A stretch of DNA of 64,000 nt from positions 4,216,001 to 4,280,000 of the forward strand of contig OZ245788.1 of assembly GCA_965228065.1 (NCBI GenBank). Reading direction: 5' to 3'. The notes beneath the pieces are model-generated. The model did no database searches. It was given only the letters and a program-made list of their open reading frames with translations, and was not told the DNA's origin. Below are positions 16,712-25,162 of this stretch, in pieces. Origin of the DNA: Sphingobium_A sp965228065. GTDB taxonomy: Bacteria; Pseudomonadota; Alphaproteobacteria; Sphingomonadales; Sphingomonadaceae. The translations under genes were made by a program, and so were the position numbers. Position 1 is the first letter of the stretch, and each line of letters opens with the position of its first letter.

Positions 16712-19543
16712 GTGATTCATCGCAGTTCCGTTACGCTCGCCATCCTGATGCTGGGCGCCGCGCCCGGCGCGTTGATGGCGCAGAGTGACGGCTCCACGGC
16801 TACCCCTGCGGCGCAGTCCGAGGACATACCGCACAGCCCCGCCGAGGAAGTGGATGGCGAGGATATCGTCGTGTCCGGCGTGCGCCCACGCGGATCGGTG
16901 ATCGGCAATGTCGAGCCGGAACAACAATTGAGCCCCGCCGATATCCGTTCCTATGGCGTCACATCTGTTTCGGAGTTGATCACCGAATTGGCGCCGCAGA
17001 CCAATGCGGCTGGAGGCGCCCCCGTAGTGCTGCTCAACGGCAAGCGGATCTCGGGTTTTTCGGAGATCCAGGATCTGCCGACCGAGGCGATCTCGCGTGT
17101 CGATATCCTGCCGGAGCAGGTCGCGCTCAGCTATGGCTATTCGCCGAACCAGAAGGTGGTGAACATCGTTCTGCGTCAGCGTTTCCGCGCGATGACCGGC
17201 GAAGTGCGCGGCGGCATATCGACCGACGGCGGGCGCGAGAGCGGCAATCTCAGTTCCGGTCTGCTGCGCATCCGCGGTGACAATCGCCTGACCGTCGATC
17301 TCAAATATTCGCGCGCCGCCGATCTCCTCGAAAGCCAGCGCGATATCGTGCCGACCACACCGGCGCGGCCCTATTCGATTGGCGGCAACATCGTCTCGAC
17401 CCTCAATGGCGGGCAGATCGATCCGGCGTTGAGCGCGCTGGCTGGCGGGCCGGTCACCATCGCTGCCGTGCCCGCCGGTGCGGCATCTGCCGCACCGGGG
17501 CTTGCCGATTTCGTGGCTGGCGCTGGCACCGCGAGCGTCAGCGACCTCGGCCGGTATCGCACCCTGAGCCCAGAGACCGAGAATTTCGCCGCCAGCGCGA
17601 CGCTGGCGCGCGCACTGGGCGGCGTATCGGCGTCGCTCAACGGACGGCTTGAGATGAACGAAAGCCGCTCGCTGAGGGGCCTGCCGTCGCTGGCGCTCAC
17701 CTTGCCGGGCGCCAATCCCTTCTCGCCCTTTGCGGGCGACACGACATTATTGCGTTATCTCGATCAGGACGACGCACTGGCGCAGCGCGTACGCGGCACC
17801 ACCGGCCATGTCGGCCTGACCCTGAACGGCCGGCTTGCCAAGGGATGGCAGTGGTCGTTCACCGGTGCAGGCGATCTGTCCGATACACGGACGCAGACCG
17901 ACCGGGGGATCTCCGCGGCTGCAGTCCAGTCGCGGCTGGACGCCGGCGATCCCGCGCTCAACCCCTTTGGAGCACTGCCCGGAACAGTATTGACCGATCG
18001 ATTGACCGATCGCGCAAGCGCACAATATCGCGCGATTGCGGGTGACCTGCTGGTCAGCGGATCGCTGTTCGACCTGCCGGCGGGCACCGTCACGACGTCG
18101 ATCAGGAGCAGCGCATCGGCGAACGGCTTCAAGAGCCGGTCGGTGCGCTCGGGCACCGCTTTCGCCGCCGACTATTCGCGCGAAATCGTCGGCGGACAGG
18201 CAAGCATCGACGTACCGATCACCAATCGCAGCCGCGATGTGCTCGGTGCGATCGGCGATATCAGCGTGAACGTGAATGCCGGGGTTCAGTCGCTTTCGGA
18301 TTTTGGCACGCTTTCGACGCTGGGTTATGGCGCGCGCTGGACCCCGATCGAGCAGATCCGCATCCTCGTGTCCGCCAGCCAGGATCGCGCCGCGCCAACC
18401 GGTCAGCAGATCAACGACCCGCAGGTGGTGACGCCCAATGTGCCGGTGTTCGACTATGCCCGCGGACAGACGGTTTTCGTCACGCAACTGTCGGGCGGCA
18501 ATGCGTTGCTCAGGGAAAGTGTGCGCGATCAGTTCCGGCTGAGCGCGACCGTGAAGCCGTTCCAGAAGACCAACCTCACTTTCACCGCCAATTATCTCAA
18601 CAGCCGCACCAGCAATCCGATCGCTGGTTTCCCATCGCCGACACCGGCGATCGAGGCGGCATTCTCGCAGCGCTTCATGCGCGATGCCGATGGCACGCTG
18701 ATCCAGATCGACGCACGCCCGATCAATTTCCTGCGCTCGCACAGCGAACAATTGCGCTGGGGCGTCGATTTCTCGATTCCGATCAAGAGCGACATCCAGA
18801 AGAAGATCGAGGCATGGCGCGCAGCGGGTGCGAAGCCCGAGGATCGCCCGGCCGATCTGCGCGCCTTGTTCGGCAATCGCCAGCGCGGCGAGCGTCCGGC
18901 CGAAGGCGGCACGCCGGGCAACGATGCTCCCGGCGGTCGGGAAGGGCGCGGCGAAGGTGCGGGCCCGCGCGCACCGGGTGGCGGTGGACGAGGCGGATTC
19001 GGCGGCGGTGGACGAGGCGGATTCGGCGGCGGTGGCGGCGGACGCGGTGGCCAGGCTGGCGGACGTATCCAGCTCGGCCTCTATCACACCTGGCATCTCA
19101 CTGAATCGATCACGATCGCGCCGGGCGTGCCGGTGCTCGATCTGCTGAACGGCGATGCCGTCGGATCGTCCGGCGGGCAGCCCCGGCACGAGATCGAGGC
19201 GCGGGCGGGCTACAATAATAACGGACTTGGCGCGCGACTGAGCGTGAACTGGGAAAGCGGCACTCATGTCGATGGCGCACTGGGCGGCACGTCGCGCCTG
19301 AATTTCGGCGATCTCGCCACTGTAAATCTGCGATTGTTCGCCAATCTGGGCCAGATGCCGAAACTGGCGCGGGAGCATCCCTTCCTGCGCGGAAGCCAGG
19401 TCACGCTGAGCGTCGAGAATATCCTGAACACCCGGCGTGCGGTGACCGACGCCACCGGCGCAACCCCACTGCGCTATCAGCCCGCCTATCTCGATCCGAT
19501 CGGGCGTCGGGTCATGCTGAGCTTCCGCAAGCTGTTCTTCTAG
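16712..19543 (+). CDS. TonB-dependent outer-membrane receptor with Gly-rich insert
   Basis: A receptor of about 943 residues. It has a signal peptide ending LMAQ, a TonB-box-like segment EDIVVSGVRPRG, a plug domain (about 75-190) and a beta barrel ending in aromatic LSFRKLFF. A low-complexity segment rich in Gly and Arg (GGGGRGGFGGGGRGGFGG) interrupts the barrel near residues 755-785 and is built from a short DNA tandem repeat at 18983-19045. I prefer the GTG at 16712 because AGGGG precedes it by about nine bases; the frame runs back to a GTG at 16679. The ligand is unknown. The neighbouring divergent DAAO lipoprotein is a possible partner. Confidence 0.85.
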   Translation: MIHRSSVTLAILMLGAAPGALMAQSDGSTATPAAQSEDIPHSPAEEVDGEDIVVSGVRPRGSVIGNVEPEQQLSPADIRSYGVTSVSELITELAPQTNAAGGAPVVLLNGKRISGFSEIQDLPTEAISRVDILPEQVALSYGYSPNQKVVNIVLRQRFRAMTGEVRGGISTDGGRESGNLSSGLLRIRGDNRLTVDLKYSRAADLLESQRDIVPTTPARPYSIGGNIVSTLNGGQIDPALSALAGGPVTIAAVPAGAASAAPGLADFVAGAGTASVSDLGRYRTLSPETENFAASATLARALGGVSASLNGRLEMNESRSLRGLPSLALTLPGANPFSPFAGDTTLLRYLDQDDALAQRVRGTTGHVGLTLNGRLAKGWQWSFTGAGDLSDTRTQTDRGISAAAVQSRLDAGDPALNPFGALPGTVLTDRLTDRASAQYRAIAGDLLVSGSLFDLPAGTVTTSIRSSASANGFKSRSVRSGTAFAADYSREIVGGQASIDVPITNRSRDVLGAIGDISVNVNAGVQSLSDFGTLSTLGYGARWTPIEQIRILVSASQDRAAPTGQQINDPQVVTPNVPVFDYARGQTVFVTQLSGGNALLRESVRDQFRLSATVKPFQKTNLTFTANYLNSRTSNPIAGFPSPTPAIEAAFSQRFMRDADGTLIQIDARPINFLRSHSEQLRWGVDFSIPIKSDIQKKIEAWRAAGAKPEDRPADLRALFGNRQRGERPAEGGTPGNDAPGGREGRGEGAGPRAPGGGGRGGFGGGGRGGFGGGGGGRGGQAGGRIQLGLYHTWHLTESITIAPGVPVLDLLNGDAVGSSGGQPRHEIEARAGYNNNGLGARLSVNWESGTHVDGALGGTSRLNFGDLATVNLRLFANLGQMPKLAREHPFLRGSQVTLSVENILNTRRAVTDATGATPLRYQPAYLDPIGRRVMLSFRKLFF
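18983..19045 (+). repeat. Coding tandem repeat for the Gly-rich insert
   Basis: A 21-base unit close to GGCGGTGGACGAGGCGGATTC is present twice, followed by a degenerate third copy. It encodes GGGRGGF repeats inside the TonB receptor. Copy number may vary between strains. Confidence 0.7.
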
Positions 19544-19569
19544 CTGCCGGCTCGCCCCAGAGACGAATT

Positions 19570-19646
19570 GTCATTGCGAGGGGCGAAGCCCCGCGGCAAT
19601 CCAGTGTCTGGCGCCACTGGATTGCTTCGCTTCGCTCGCAATGACG
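19570..19646. repeat. Palindromic repeat, family 2 (copy B)
   Basis: GTCATTGCGAG...GCAATCCAGTG pairs with CACTGGATTG...CTCGCAATGAC. It lies between the TonB receptor and the next plus-strand gene. Confidence 0.75.
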
Positions 19647-19689
19647 ACTACTCCCAGGCGAGCGGGTCGGACTCAAAAGGGGGAGGGAC

Positions 19690-20745
19690 ATGGCGGACTG
19701 GACAACTGGTCTGATATCCGTGCTGCTGTTGGGAGCCAGTTGCATCACCGCGCCATCTGCACATGCTCAATCTCCACCCGCCTGCCGCATGGTCGGTGAT
19801 GTGCCGAGCGCCGCCGGCGAACCCGCATTCATCCGGATCGATCCTGCCGCCGCAGAGCGACTGGCGGCGATCGGGTTGGACCGGGCGGCGATCTTCGCGC
19901 GGATGGCAGAAACCGCGATCCCGGAGACGATGGGCTGCTGGGCGATGCCGACGGGTAATTTCGACAGTCAGTTGATCTCTGTCGGCATGGCGCAATGGAA
20001 TTTCGGCACAGGCAGCCTGCAACCCGTTCTTCAGCGCTGGCGTGAGGGGTTCGGTTCGCGCGGACGGTTCAAACGGGCGCTGAAGGCGCTCGCGCCGACC
20101 TATGGCCGGCTGCTTGTTTCGAAACCCTGTCTTGCCGTTCCGGTGGAGCAGAAATGCCGTGACGCCATATTGGCGGCGGAGGATGAGCGCGGGCGGCTTA
20201 ACCCGGTGATCGACGCGGAACTGACCGCGATCTTCGAGAGCGACGCGATGCTTCAGATACAGGCGGAGACCTATATCGAGCTGCTCGAAGCCGTCCGGCT
20301 GGATCTGAAACGGGTCTTCCCCGATGGGCCGATCACGATGCGCAAGGTACGCTGGGCGATCGATACGCGGGTGCAGCAGGGATTCCTGCCGGCAGATGAG
20401 GATATCGCAAGATTGCGCGGCAAGCTCGCGGCGATGCCCGAGGCGGAGCGCTGGCCGCGCCTCAGGGCGATTTTCGCCTGGTACAAGGCACTGTCCGAAA
20501 CGATCGACCAGGACGGCATCGCGCGCGACCATGTCTGGAATGCCGAGCGCTGGGCATGCATGATCGACACCGGCGCAATCGATGCGGAGCAATATGAAAT
20601 GCTCCACCTGACCTTCCTCCGCAGCCGGACGGCGATCGGCAATAGCGGGCGATGGCAGGCGCTGACCTTCGAGCGACGTGCCAAGATCATTCTGGATGTG
20701 GGCAGCGTCAGCGGCAAACGCGACGGCGACTGTTCGCTTGGGTGA
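19690..20745 (+). CDS. Exported lysozyme-like/peptidoglycan-active protein (tentative)
   Basis: A 351-residue secreted protein with a signal peptide ending AHA-QS and a strong GGGGGAGGG ribosome site. The segment ETMGCWAMPTGNFDSQ followed by ISVGMAQWNFGTGSLQP resembles the catalytic-core pattern of lysozyme-fold (chitosanase/lysozyme-like) proteins. There Glu and Asp would act as acid and base. Four Cys suggest disulfides. It precedes a GlcNAc-type kinase gene on the same strand, about 90 bases away, and the NagA/MurQ cluster follows. That context supports a role in cell-wall or chitin-type glycan degradation. Fold assignment is from memory of motif patterns and is uncertain. Confidence 0.5.
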   Translation: MADWTTGLISVLLLGASCITAPSAHAQSPPACRMVGDVPSAAGEPAFIRIDPAAAERLAAIGLDRAAIFARMAETAIPETMGCWAMPTGNFDSQLISVGMAQWNFGTGSLQPVLQRWREGFGSRGRFKRALKALAPTYGRLLVSKPCLAVPVEQKCRDAILAAEDERGRLNPVIDAELTAIFESDAMLQIQAETYIELLEAVRLDLKRVFPDGPITMRKVRWAIDTRVQQGFLPADEDIARLRGKLAAMPEAERWPRLRAIFAWYKALSETIDQDGIARDHVWNAERWACMIDTGAIDAEQYEMLHLTFLRSRTAIGNSGRWQALTFERRAKIILDVGSVSGKRDGDCSLG

Positions 20746-20835
20746 GTGGCGCTTTGAACGGCATTCTGGGCTTGGGTGCGCCATGCTCTGCGGCTAGAGC
20801 ATCTCGATGCACAGCAATATTCAGGTGACGCCGGC

Positions 20836-21699
20836 ATGACCTATTTTCTCGGTATCGATGCGGGTGGAAGCCATTGTCGCAGCCGCCTGATCGACGGCAC
20901 GGGTACGGTGATCGGCACAGGGAAAACCGGGCCGGCCAATGCGCGGATCGGGATGGAACTGCTTCATTCCACGCTGCTCGACGCCGCCAACCAGGCGATC
21001 GACGCGGCGGGCCTGGATGCGGATACGGTCGCCACGATCAGAGCGGGCATGGGTATTGCCGGCATTTCGCGGACGGGCGTGCGGGCAAAGCTGGAGACGC
21101 TGGCCTTTCCGTTCGCGTCGGTGACTTATCAGACCGATGCGGTGATCGCGAATATCGGCGCTCATGGCGGCGCGGACGGCGCGGTGCTGGTCATCGGCAC
21201 CGGCAGCATTGCGCAACTCCGTGTCGGCGGTCGTGACTTCGCGATCGGTGGCTATGGCTTTCCCATTTCGGACGAGGGCAGCGGGGCCGCGTTGGGGCTG
21301 AGCGCGATGCGTCATGCTTTGCGCGCGCTCGATGGCCGCACCCAGCGCACCCCGCTGAGCACCGCGGTTGCCGAGCGTTTCGATCATGACACCACCAAAG
21401 CCGTCGCCTGGATGGATGAAGCCACGCCCAAGGACTATGCGGCGATGGCGCCGCTGGTCATGGATTATGCCGAGGCGAACGACGCCATTGCGCGCTCGAT
21501 CGTCGAGGATGCAGCGCTGCATATCGAACGGTTCATCGAGACGATCTTCGCGCAAGGCGCGCCGGCCTGCGCGCTCGCCGGCGGCCTTTCACAGCGCATG
21601 TGTCCCTGGCTGCGTGCGCGAACCGTGGCGCGGCTAAGCGAGCCGCAGGGCGATCCGCTGGATGGCGCGCTGTTGCTGGCGGGGTTCACGAGCGCCTGA
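20836..21699 (+). CDS. BadF/BadG-type ATPase, probable N-acetylglucosamine kinase
   Basis: A 287-residue sugar-kinase-fold (ASKHA) protein. Phosphate-1 motif GIDAGGSHCRSRL and phosphate-2 motif VIGTGSIAQL are clear, followed by GGYGFPISDEGSGAALG, which is usual in GlcNAc and related kinases. It should phosphorylate an amino sugar with ATP in the cytoplasm. The ATG at 20836 begins the conserved MTYFLGIDAGG; the longer frame adds an unrelated leader. It faces nagA and the deaminase convergently and lies 2.4 kb from murQ. Together they could take GlcNAc or MurNAc to fructose-6-phosphate. The sugar preference is inferred. Confidence 0.8.
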   Translation: MTYFLGIDAGGSHCRSRLIDGTGTVIGTGKTGPANARIGMELLHSTLLDAANQAIDAAGLDADTVATIRAGMGIAGISRTGVRAKLETLAFPFASVTYQTDAVIANIGAHGGADGAVLVIGTGSIAQLRVGGRDFAIGGYGFPISDEGSGAALGLSAMRHALRALDGRTQRTPLSTAVAERFDHDTTKAVAWMDEATPKDYAAMAPLVMDYAEANDAIARSIVEDAALHIERFIETIFAQGAPACALAGGLSQRMCPWLRARTVARLSEPQGDPLDGALLLAGFTSA

Positions 21700-21705
21700 A
21701 TTTCA

Positions 21706-21798
21706 CTGTCGCTCCAGCGAAAGCTGGAGCCCATACGATCCGTCCGCTTCGGTGAGTTTGAAGTATTGCATGGACCCCAGCTTTCGCTGGGGTGACAT
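21706..21798. repeat. Paired hairpin repeat, family 3 (copy A)
   Basis: Two hairpins, GCTCCAGCgaaaGCTGGAGC (21711-21730) and CCCCAGCtttcGCTGGGG (21775-21792), lie between convergent kinase and nagA ends. Relatives are at 25045-25133, 30405-30485 and a half copy at 60897-60921. Confidence 0.7.
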
Positions 21799-21821
21799 CG
21801 AGGAGAGTGGGGCGGTGACCA

Positions 21822-22973
21822 TCACTCCCCCGCCGTCGAAATCTGCCCGCCGATCCACGTCCGCGTCACCCGGCGATCGCCGTCGAGATGCACCAGGTCC
21901 GCCGCCAGTCCTGGTGCGATGGCGCCCGTTTGATACTGCACTCCCAGGAATGCCGCCGGATTGCCGCTCGCCAGGCGTGACGCTTCGACGAGCGACAGCT
22001 CGAGCCAGTCGATCGCATTGCGCAGCGCTTCGGCCATGGTCAGCGCCGATCCCGCCAGCGTGCCGTCCGGCCCGGTGCAGATGCCGTCGACCATCCGGAT
22101 CTCGCGCCCCATCAGCGTGAAGCTGGTTGCCGTACCGCCGACGGGAGACATGGCATCGGTGACGAGCATCGCACCGTCGAGCCCGCGTGCCCGGATCGCG
22201 ATCTTCATGGCGGCAGGGTGGACGTGATGACCGTCGACGATCAACCCGAAATGGCTCGTGCGATCCTCGATCGCCGCGCCGACCATGCCGGGGGCGCGAC
22301 TGCCCAATTGCGTCATCGCGTTGAACAAATGGGTGAAGCCGTGCAGCCCCTCGGCCAGCGCTGCGCGGGTCTGGTCGTAATCGGCCATGCTGTGCCCGGC
22401 CGCGACGATCGCGCCGCCATCGACGAGTGCGCGGATCGCGCCGGGCGGGGCCAGTTCGGGGGCGATCGTCACCAGCCGCACACCGGGGCCGGTGCGCGTC
22501 AACAGCGCGATCGCGGCATCGTCGAGGGTGCGGAATTTCGATGCGTCATGGATGCCGCGCTTGTCGGCATTGAGGAACGGCCCTTCGACATGGATGCCCA
22601 ATATGCCGGGTTCGCCCGCAGCGATGGCCGCGTCGATCGCCACGACCCCGGCCTCCACCACCGACAGATCGTCGCTGATCAAGGTCGGCAGCAGGCCTGT
22701 CGTTCCAAACCGCCGATGCGCGGACGCGATGGCGCGGATCCCCGCGATGTCCGGCGCATCGTTGAACAACACATCGCAGCCGCCATTGACCTGCGTGTCG
22801 ATGAAGCCCGGCAACACCCAGCCGCCGCCAAGGTCGAGCGTGTCGATATCGGCAAGCAAATTGCTGACGGGCACGATTGCGGCGATCTGCCGATCCTCGA
22901 TCAGCAACGCATGATCTTCCAGCACTGCATCCGGCGTGACGATGGCCGCGCCGATAAGAGCAAGCGCGGTCAT
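21822..22973 (-). CDS. nagA: N-acetylglucosamine-6-phosphate deacetylase
   Basis: A 383-residue amidohydrolase that removes acetate from GlcNAc-6-phosphate. The visible motifs are GFIDTQVNGG, GIHVEGPFLN, GHSMADYDQ, GFTHLFNAM and DGHHVHPAAM, matching NagA metal and substrate sites, with DAMSPVGG near the C-terminus carrying the catalytic Asp. The reading frame extends upstream without a stop, but the conserved protein begins at ATG 22973. This overlaps the end of the SIS gene by four bases, so the two are translationally coupled in the order SIS gene, nagA. The product feeds GlcN6P deamination in the cytoplasm. Confidence 0.93.
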   Translation of the reverse strand: MTALALIGAAIVTPDAVLEDHALLIEDRQIAAIVPVSNLLADIDTLDLGGGWVLPGFIDTQVNGGCDVLFNDAPDIAGIRAIASAHRRFGTTGLLPTLISDDLSVVEAGVVAIDAAIAAGEPGILGIHVEGPFLNADKRGIHDASKFRTLDDAAIALLTRTGPGVRLVTIAPELAPPGAIRALVDGGAIVAAGHSMADYDQTRAALAEGLHGFTHLFNAMTQLGSRAPGMVGAAIEDRTSHFGLIVDGHHVHPAAMKIAIRARGLDGAMLVTDAMSPVGGTATSFTLMGREIRMVDGICTGPDGTLAGSALTMAEALRNAIDWLELSLVEASRLASGNPAAFLGVQYQTGAIAPGLAADLVHLDGDRRVTRTWIGGQISTAGE

Positions 22974-24010
22974 AGCGTTCGTGTCACCTTCGCCAGATAG
23001 GGTGGGCGATCGGGATCGCGACCGCGCGCAAATGAAAGCGCGTCGGCGAAACGGTAAAAGCTCTGGATCATCGCAATGGCGCCAAGCACGGGATGCGCAT
23101 CGGCAACGCCGGGAAGGACGATCGACGCCGCACCGAGATCGTCGGCCTGACCGGTTGCGATCACGGTCGCACCGCGTTCCGAGAAACCTGCGATCCGTTC
23201 GCGAAGGCCGGCACGTGCTTCGTCGGCGGGGCCGAACACGAACACCGGATCGGTCGCCTCGATCAACGTCATCGGGCCATGCGCGACCTCCGCGCTGCTG
23301 AATGCTTCCGCATGGAGACCCGATGTCTCCTTGAACTTGAGTGCTGCCTCTCCCGCAATCGGGAAGGTCAGACCGCGCCCAAGCACAAGCAGGCTGGTCG
23401 CATCGGTCAGCGGCGGCAATGCCGCGCTCCAGTCGGATGCCCAGGCTGCACGCAGCACATCGCCGATACCGTCCAGCGCGTCGAGCAGCGCCGCGTCCTG
23501 GCTCCATTCGGCCGTCAGATGTGCCAGTGCGACGAGGGCAGCGATAAAGCTCTTGGTTGCGGCGACGCTGGTTTCCGGGCCGGCATGGAGCGGCAGCAAT
23601 ATGTCGGCCATGGTCGCGAGCGGGGAACTCTCGTCATTGACCAGCGCGATCAGCACCGCGCCCGCTGCCTGCGCTTCCGCCGCCGCACCCAGCAAGTCCG
23701 GGCTGCGTCCGGATTGCGAGATTGCGATCATCGGCACGCCGCGCAACTTGGGCGAGGTGGCATGGTAAAGCGCGCCGATCGACGGCGCATGGCTGAGCGT
23801 CGGCAATTTCAATCGCGTCTCGAACAGCACCTTGGCGAAGCCCGCGGCCTGATCCGAGCTGCCGCGCGCCAATGTGGCGGCAAAGGGCGGATCGAGCGCG
23901 CGTAGCCGTTCGGCGGCAGCCTTCACGACATCGCGGTTCAGCGCGATCTGCCGTTCGCACACCTCCGCGGCTTCGCGCGCTTCGCGCATCATCTGGCTTT
24001 CGCTGGTCAT
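22970..24010 (-). CDS. SIS-domain glucosamine-6-phosphate deaminase (NagB-II type)
   Basis: A 346-residue protein with two SIS (sugar isomerase) domains, resembling the isomerase half of GlmS without the glutaminase domain. Motifs include ARGSSDQAA, ISQSGRSPD, TKSFIAALVAL, LGRGLTFPIA, EVAHGPM and the typical C-terminal DRPPYLAKVT. Standalone proteins of this kind act as GlcN6P deaminases (NagB-II), converting GlcN6P to fructose-6-phosphate and ammonia. The ATG at 24010 has GGAG eight bases upstream. It forms an operon with nagA and is divergent from murQ across an 83-base region containing a palindrome. Confidence 0.85.
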   Translation of the reverse strand: MTSESQMMREAREAAEVCERQIALNRDVVKAAAERLRALDPPFAATLARGSSDQAAGFAKVLFETRLKLPTLSHAPSIGALYHATSPKLRGVPMIAISQSGRSPDLLGAAAEAQAAGAVLIALVNDESSPLATMADILLPLHAGPETSVAATKSFIAALVALAHLTAEWSQDAALLDALDGIGDVLRAAWASDWSAALPPLTDATSLLVLGRGLTFPIAGEAALKFKETSGLHAEAFSSAEVAHGPMTLIEATDPVFVFGPADEARAGLRERIAGFSERGATVIATGQADDLGAASIVLPGVADAHPVLGAIAMIQSFYRFADALSFARGRDPDRPPYLAKVTRTL

Positions 24011-24043
24011 CGTTTCTCCAATAGCGATGGCATCCGTGACGCC

Positions 24044-24063
24044 AATGCCTATTAATCGGTATT
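24044..24063. promoter_or_regulatory. Operator-like palindrome between murQ and the nag operon
   Basis: AATGCCTATTAATCGGTATT is symmetric at 16 of 20 positions around an ATTAAT core. It lies midway between the divergent starts at 24010 and 24094, so one repressor could control both. No regulator gene is adjacent. Confidence 0.5.
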
Positions 24064-24093
24064 GCCGCATCCGTTCTCAACCCGAGGAGCATT

Positions 24094-24984
24094 ATGTCCA
24101 CCGAAACCGTCGACCCGCGCTTCGTCGATATCGATCTCTGGCCGACCGAAACCGCAGTCGAGGCGATGCTGGAGGGCCAGCTTGCCGCCATTGCCGCGTT
24201 GAAGAGCCAGGTGCGTGGGATCGCTGCGGCCAGCGATGCTGCGGCCGATCGGCTCAATCGCGGCGGACGGCTGGTCTATGTCGGTGCGGGAACGTCGGGC
24301 CGGATCGCGGTGCAGGACGGCGTCGAACTGACCCCGACCTATGACTGGCCGTCGGATCGGTTGGTCTATCTGATGGCCGGCGGCATGGGCGCACTGATCG
24401 AGAGTGTCGAGGGTGCGGAAGACGATGCGAACGCCGCGCGCGCCGAGATCGCGGCGGCCAAAGTCGGTCCGCTCGATGTCGTCATCGGCGTCGCCGCCAG
24501 CGGACGGACACCCTATACCGTCGCCGCGATCGAGGCGGGGCGTGCAGCCGGCGCGCTCACCATCGGGATCGGCAACAATCCCGGCGCACCGCTGATCGCC
24601 GCTGCCGAACATGGTCTACTTGCCGAGACGGGCAGCGAACTTGTCGCGGGATCGACGCGGATGAAGGCGGGCACTGCGCAGAAAGCTGTGCTTAACCTGT
24701 TCTCGACCGCGACGATGCTGCGCTGCGGACGCGTCTATCGCGGGCTGATGGTCGATATGCGCATCTCGAACGAGAAGCTGCTCAAGCGCGGGCGTGCGAT
24801 GGTCCGCGATCTTGCCGGGGTCGACGACAGGACGGCGGAGGCGGCGCTCGATGCGGCGGGGCGCAATATCAAGGCTGCGGTGCTGATCGCCGGCGGGGCG
24901 AGCGCCGAGCAGGCGGTTGCCCGCCTGGGGGCGAACGAGGGCAATCTTCGGCGCGCGCTGGAGAGCCCTGACGATCGGGCTTGA
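24094..24984 (+). CDS. murQ: N-acetylmuramic acid 6-phosphate etherase
   Basis: A 296-residue SIS-fold lyase that cleaves the lactyl ether of MurNAc-6-phosphate, giving GlcNAc-6-phosphate and D-lactate. It is a cytoplasmic step of cell-wall recycling. The N-terminal DIDLWPTETAVEAMLEG, the core YVGAGTSGRIAVQDG and GIAASGRTPY-like VGVAASGRTPYT, and TRMKAGTAQK are diagnostic. A GAGGAG site lies just before the ATG. NagA encoded on the other side of the divergent promoter takes its product further, so the cluster is a coherent MurNAc/GlcNAc salvage unit. No MurK or AnmK gene is seen in the window, unless the BadF-type kinase serves. Confidence 0.95.
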   Translation: MSTETVDPRFVDIDLWPTETAVEAMLEGQLAAIAALKSQVRGIAAASDAAADRLNRGGRLVYVGAGTSGRIAVQDGVELTPTYDWPSDRLVYLMAGGMGALIESVEGAEDDANAARAEIAAAKVGPLDVVIGVAASGRTPYTVAAIEAGRAAGALTIGIGNNPGAPLIAAAEHGLLAETGSELVAGSTRMKAGTAQKAVLNLFSTATMLRCGRVYRGLMVDMRISNEKLLKRGRAMVRDLAGVDDRTAEAALDAAGRNIKAAVLIAGGASAEQAVARLGANEGNLRRALESPDDRA

Positions 24985-25044
24985 TACTGCAGCGGCGGCA
25001 TGCGTTCTAACGGGCTGCTGAAAAGGCGTTACGAGCCCCCCTTT

Positions 25045-25133
25045 ATGTCATCCCCGTGCAAGCGGGGATCCCGCTTCTTCTTTTCTGACACGTTACGGAA
25101 TAGCGGGATTCCCGCTTTCGCGGGAATGACATC
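25045..25133. repeat. Paired hairpin repeat, family 3 (copy B)
   Basis: TCCCCG/CGGGGA (25051-25068) and ATTCCCGCtttcGCGGGAAT (25108-25127) are hairpins, and ATCCCGCT pairs with AGCGGGAT across them. The element sits between convergent murQ and DsbB-like gene ends. Confidence 0.7.
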
Positions 25134-25162
25134 GGTTTTTCAACGCTCTGCCAAAAGGCTGA

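Noticed and set aside
17747..19378. 543-codon minus frame opposite the TonB receptor
   Set aside because: Antisense shadow with biased composition; the receptor frame is complete.
21822..23507. 561-codon version of nagA
   Set aside because: The first about 180 codons are antisense-type read-through of the neighbouring SIS gene frame. The conserved protein starts at ATG 22973.
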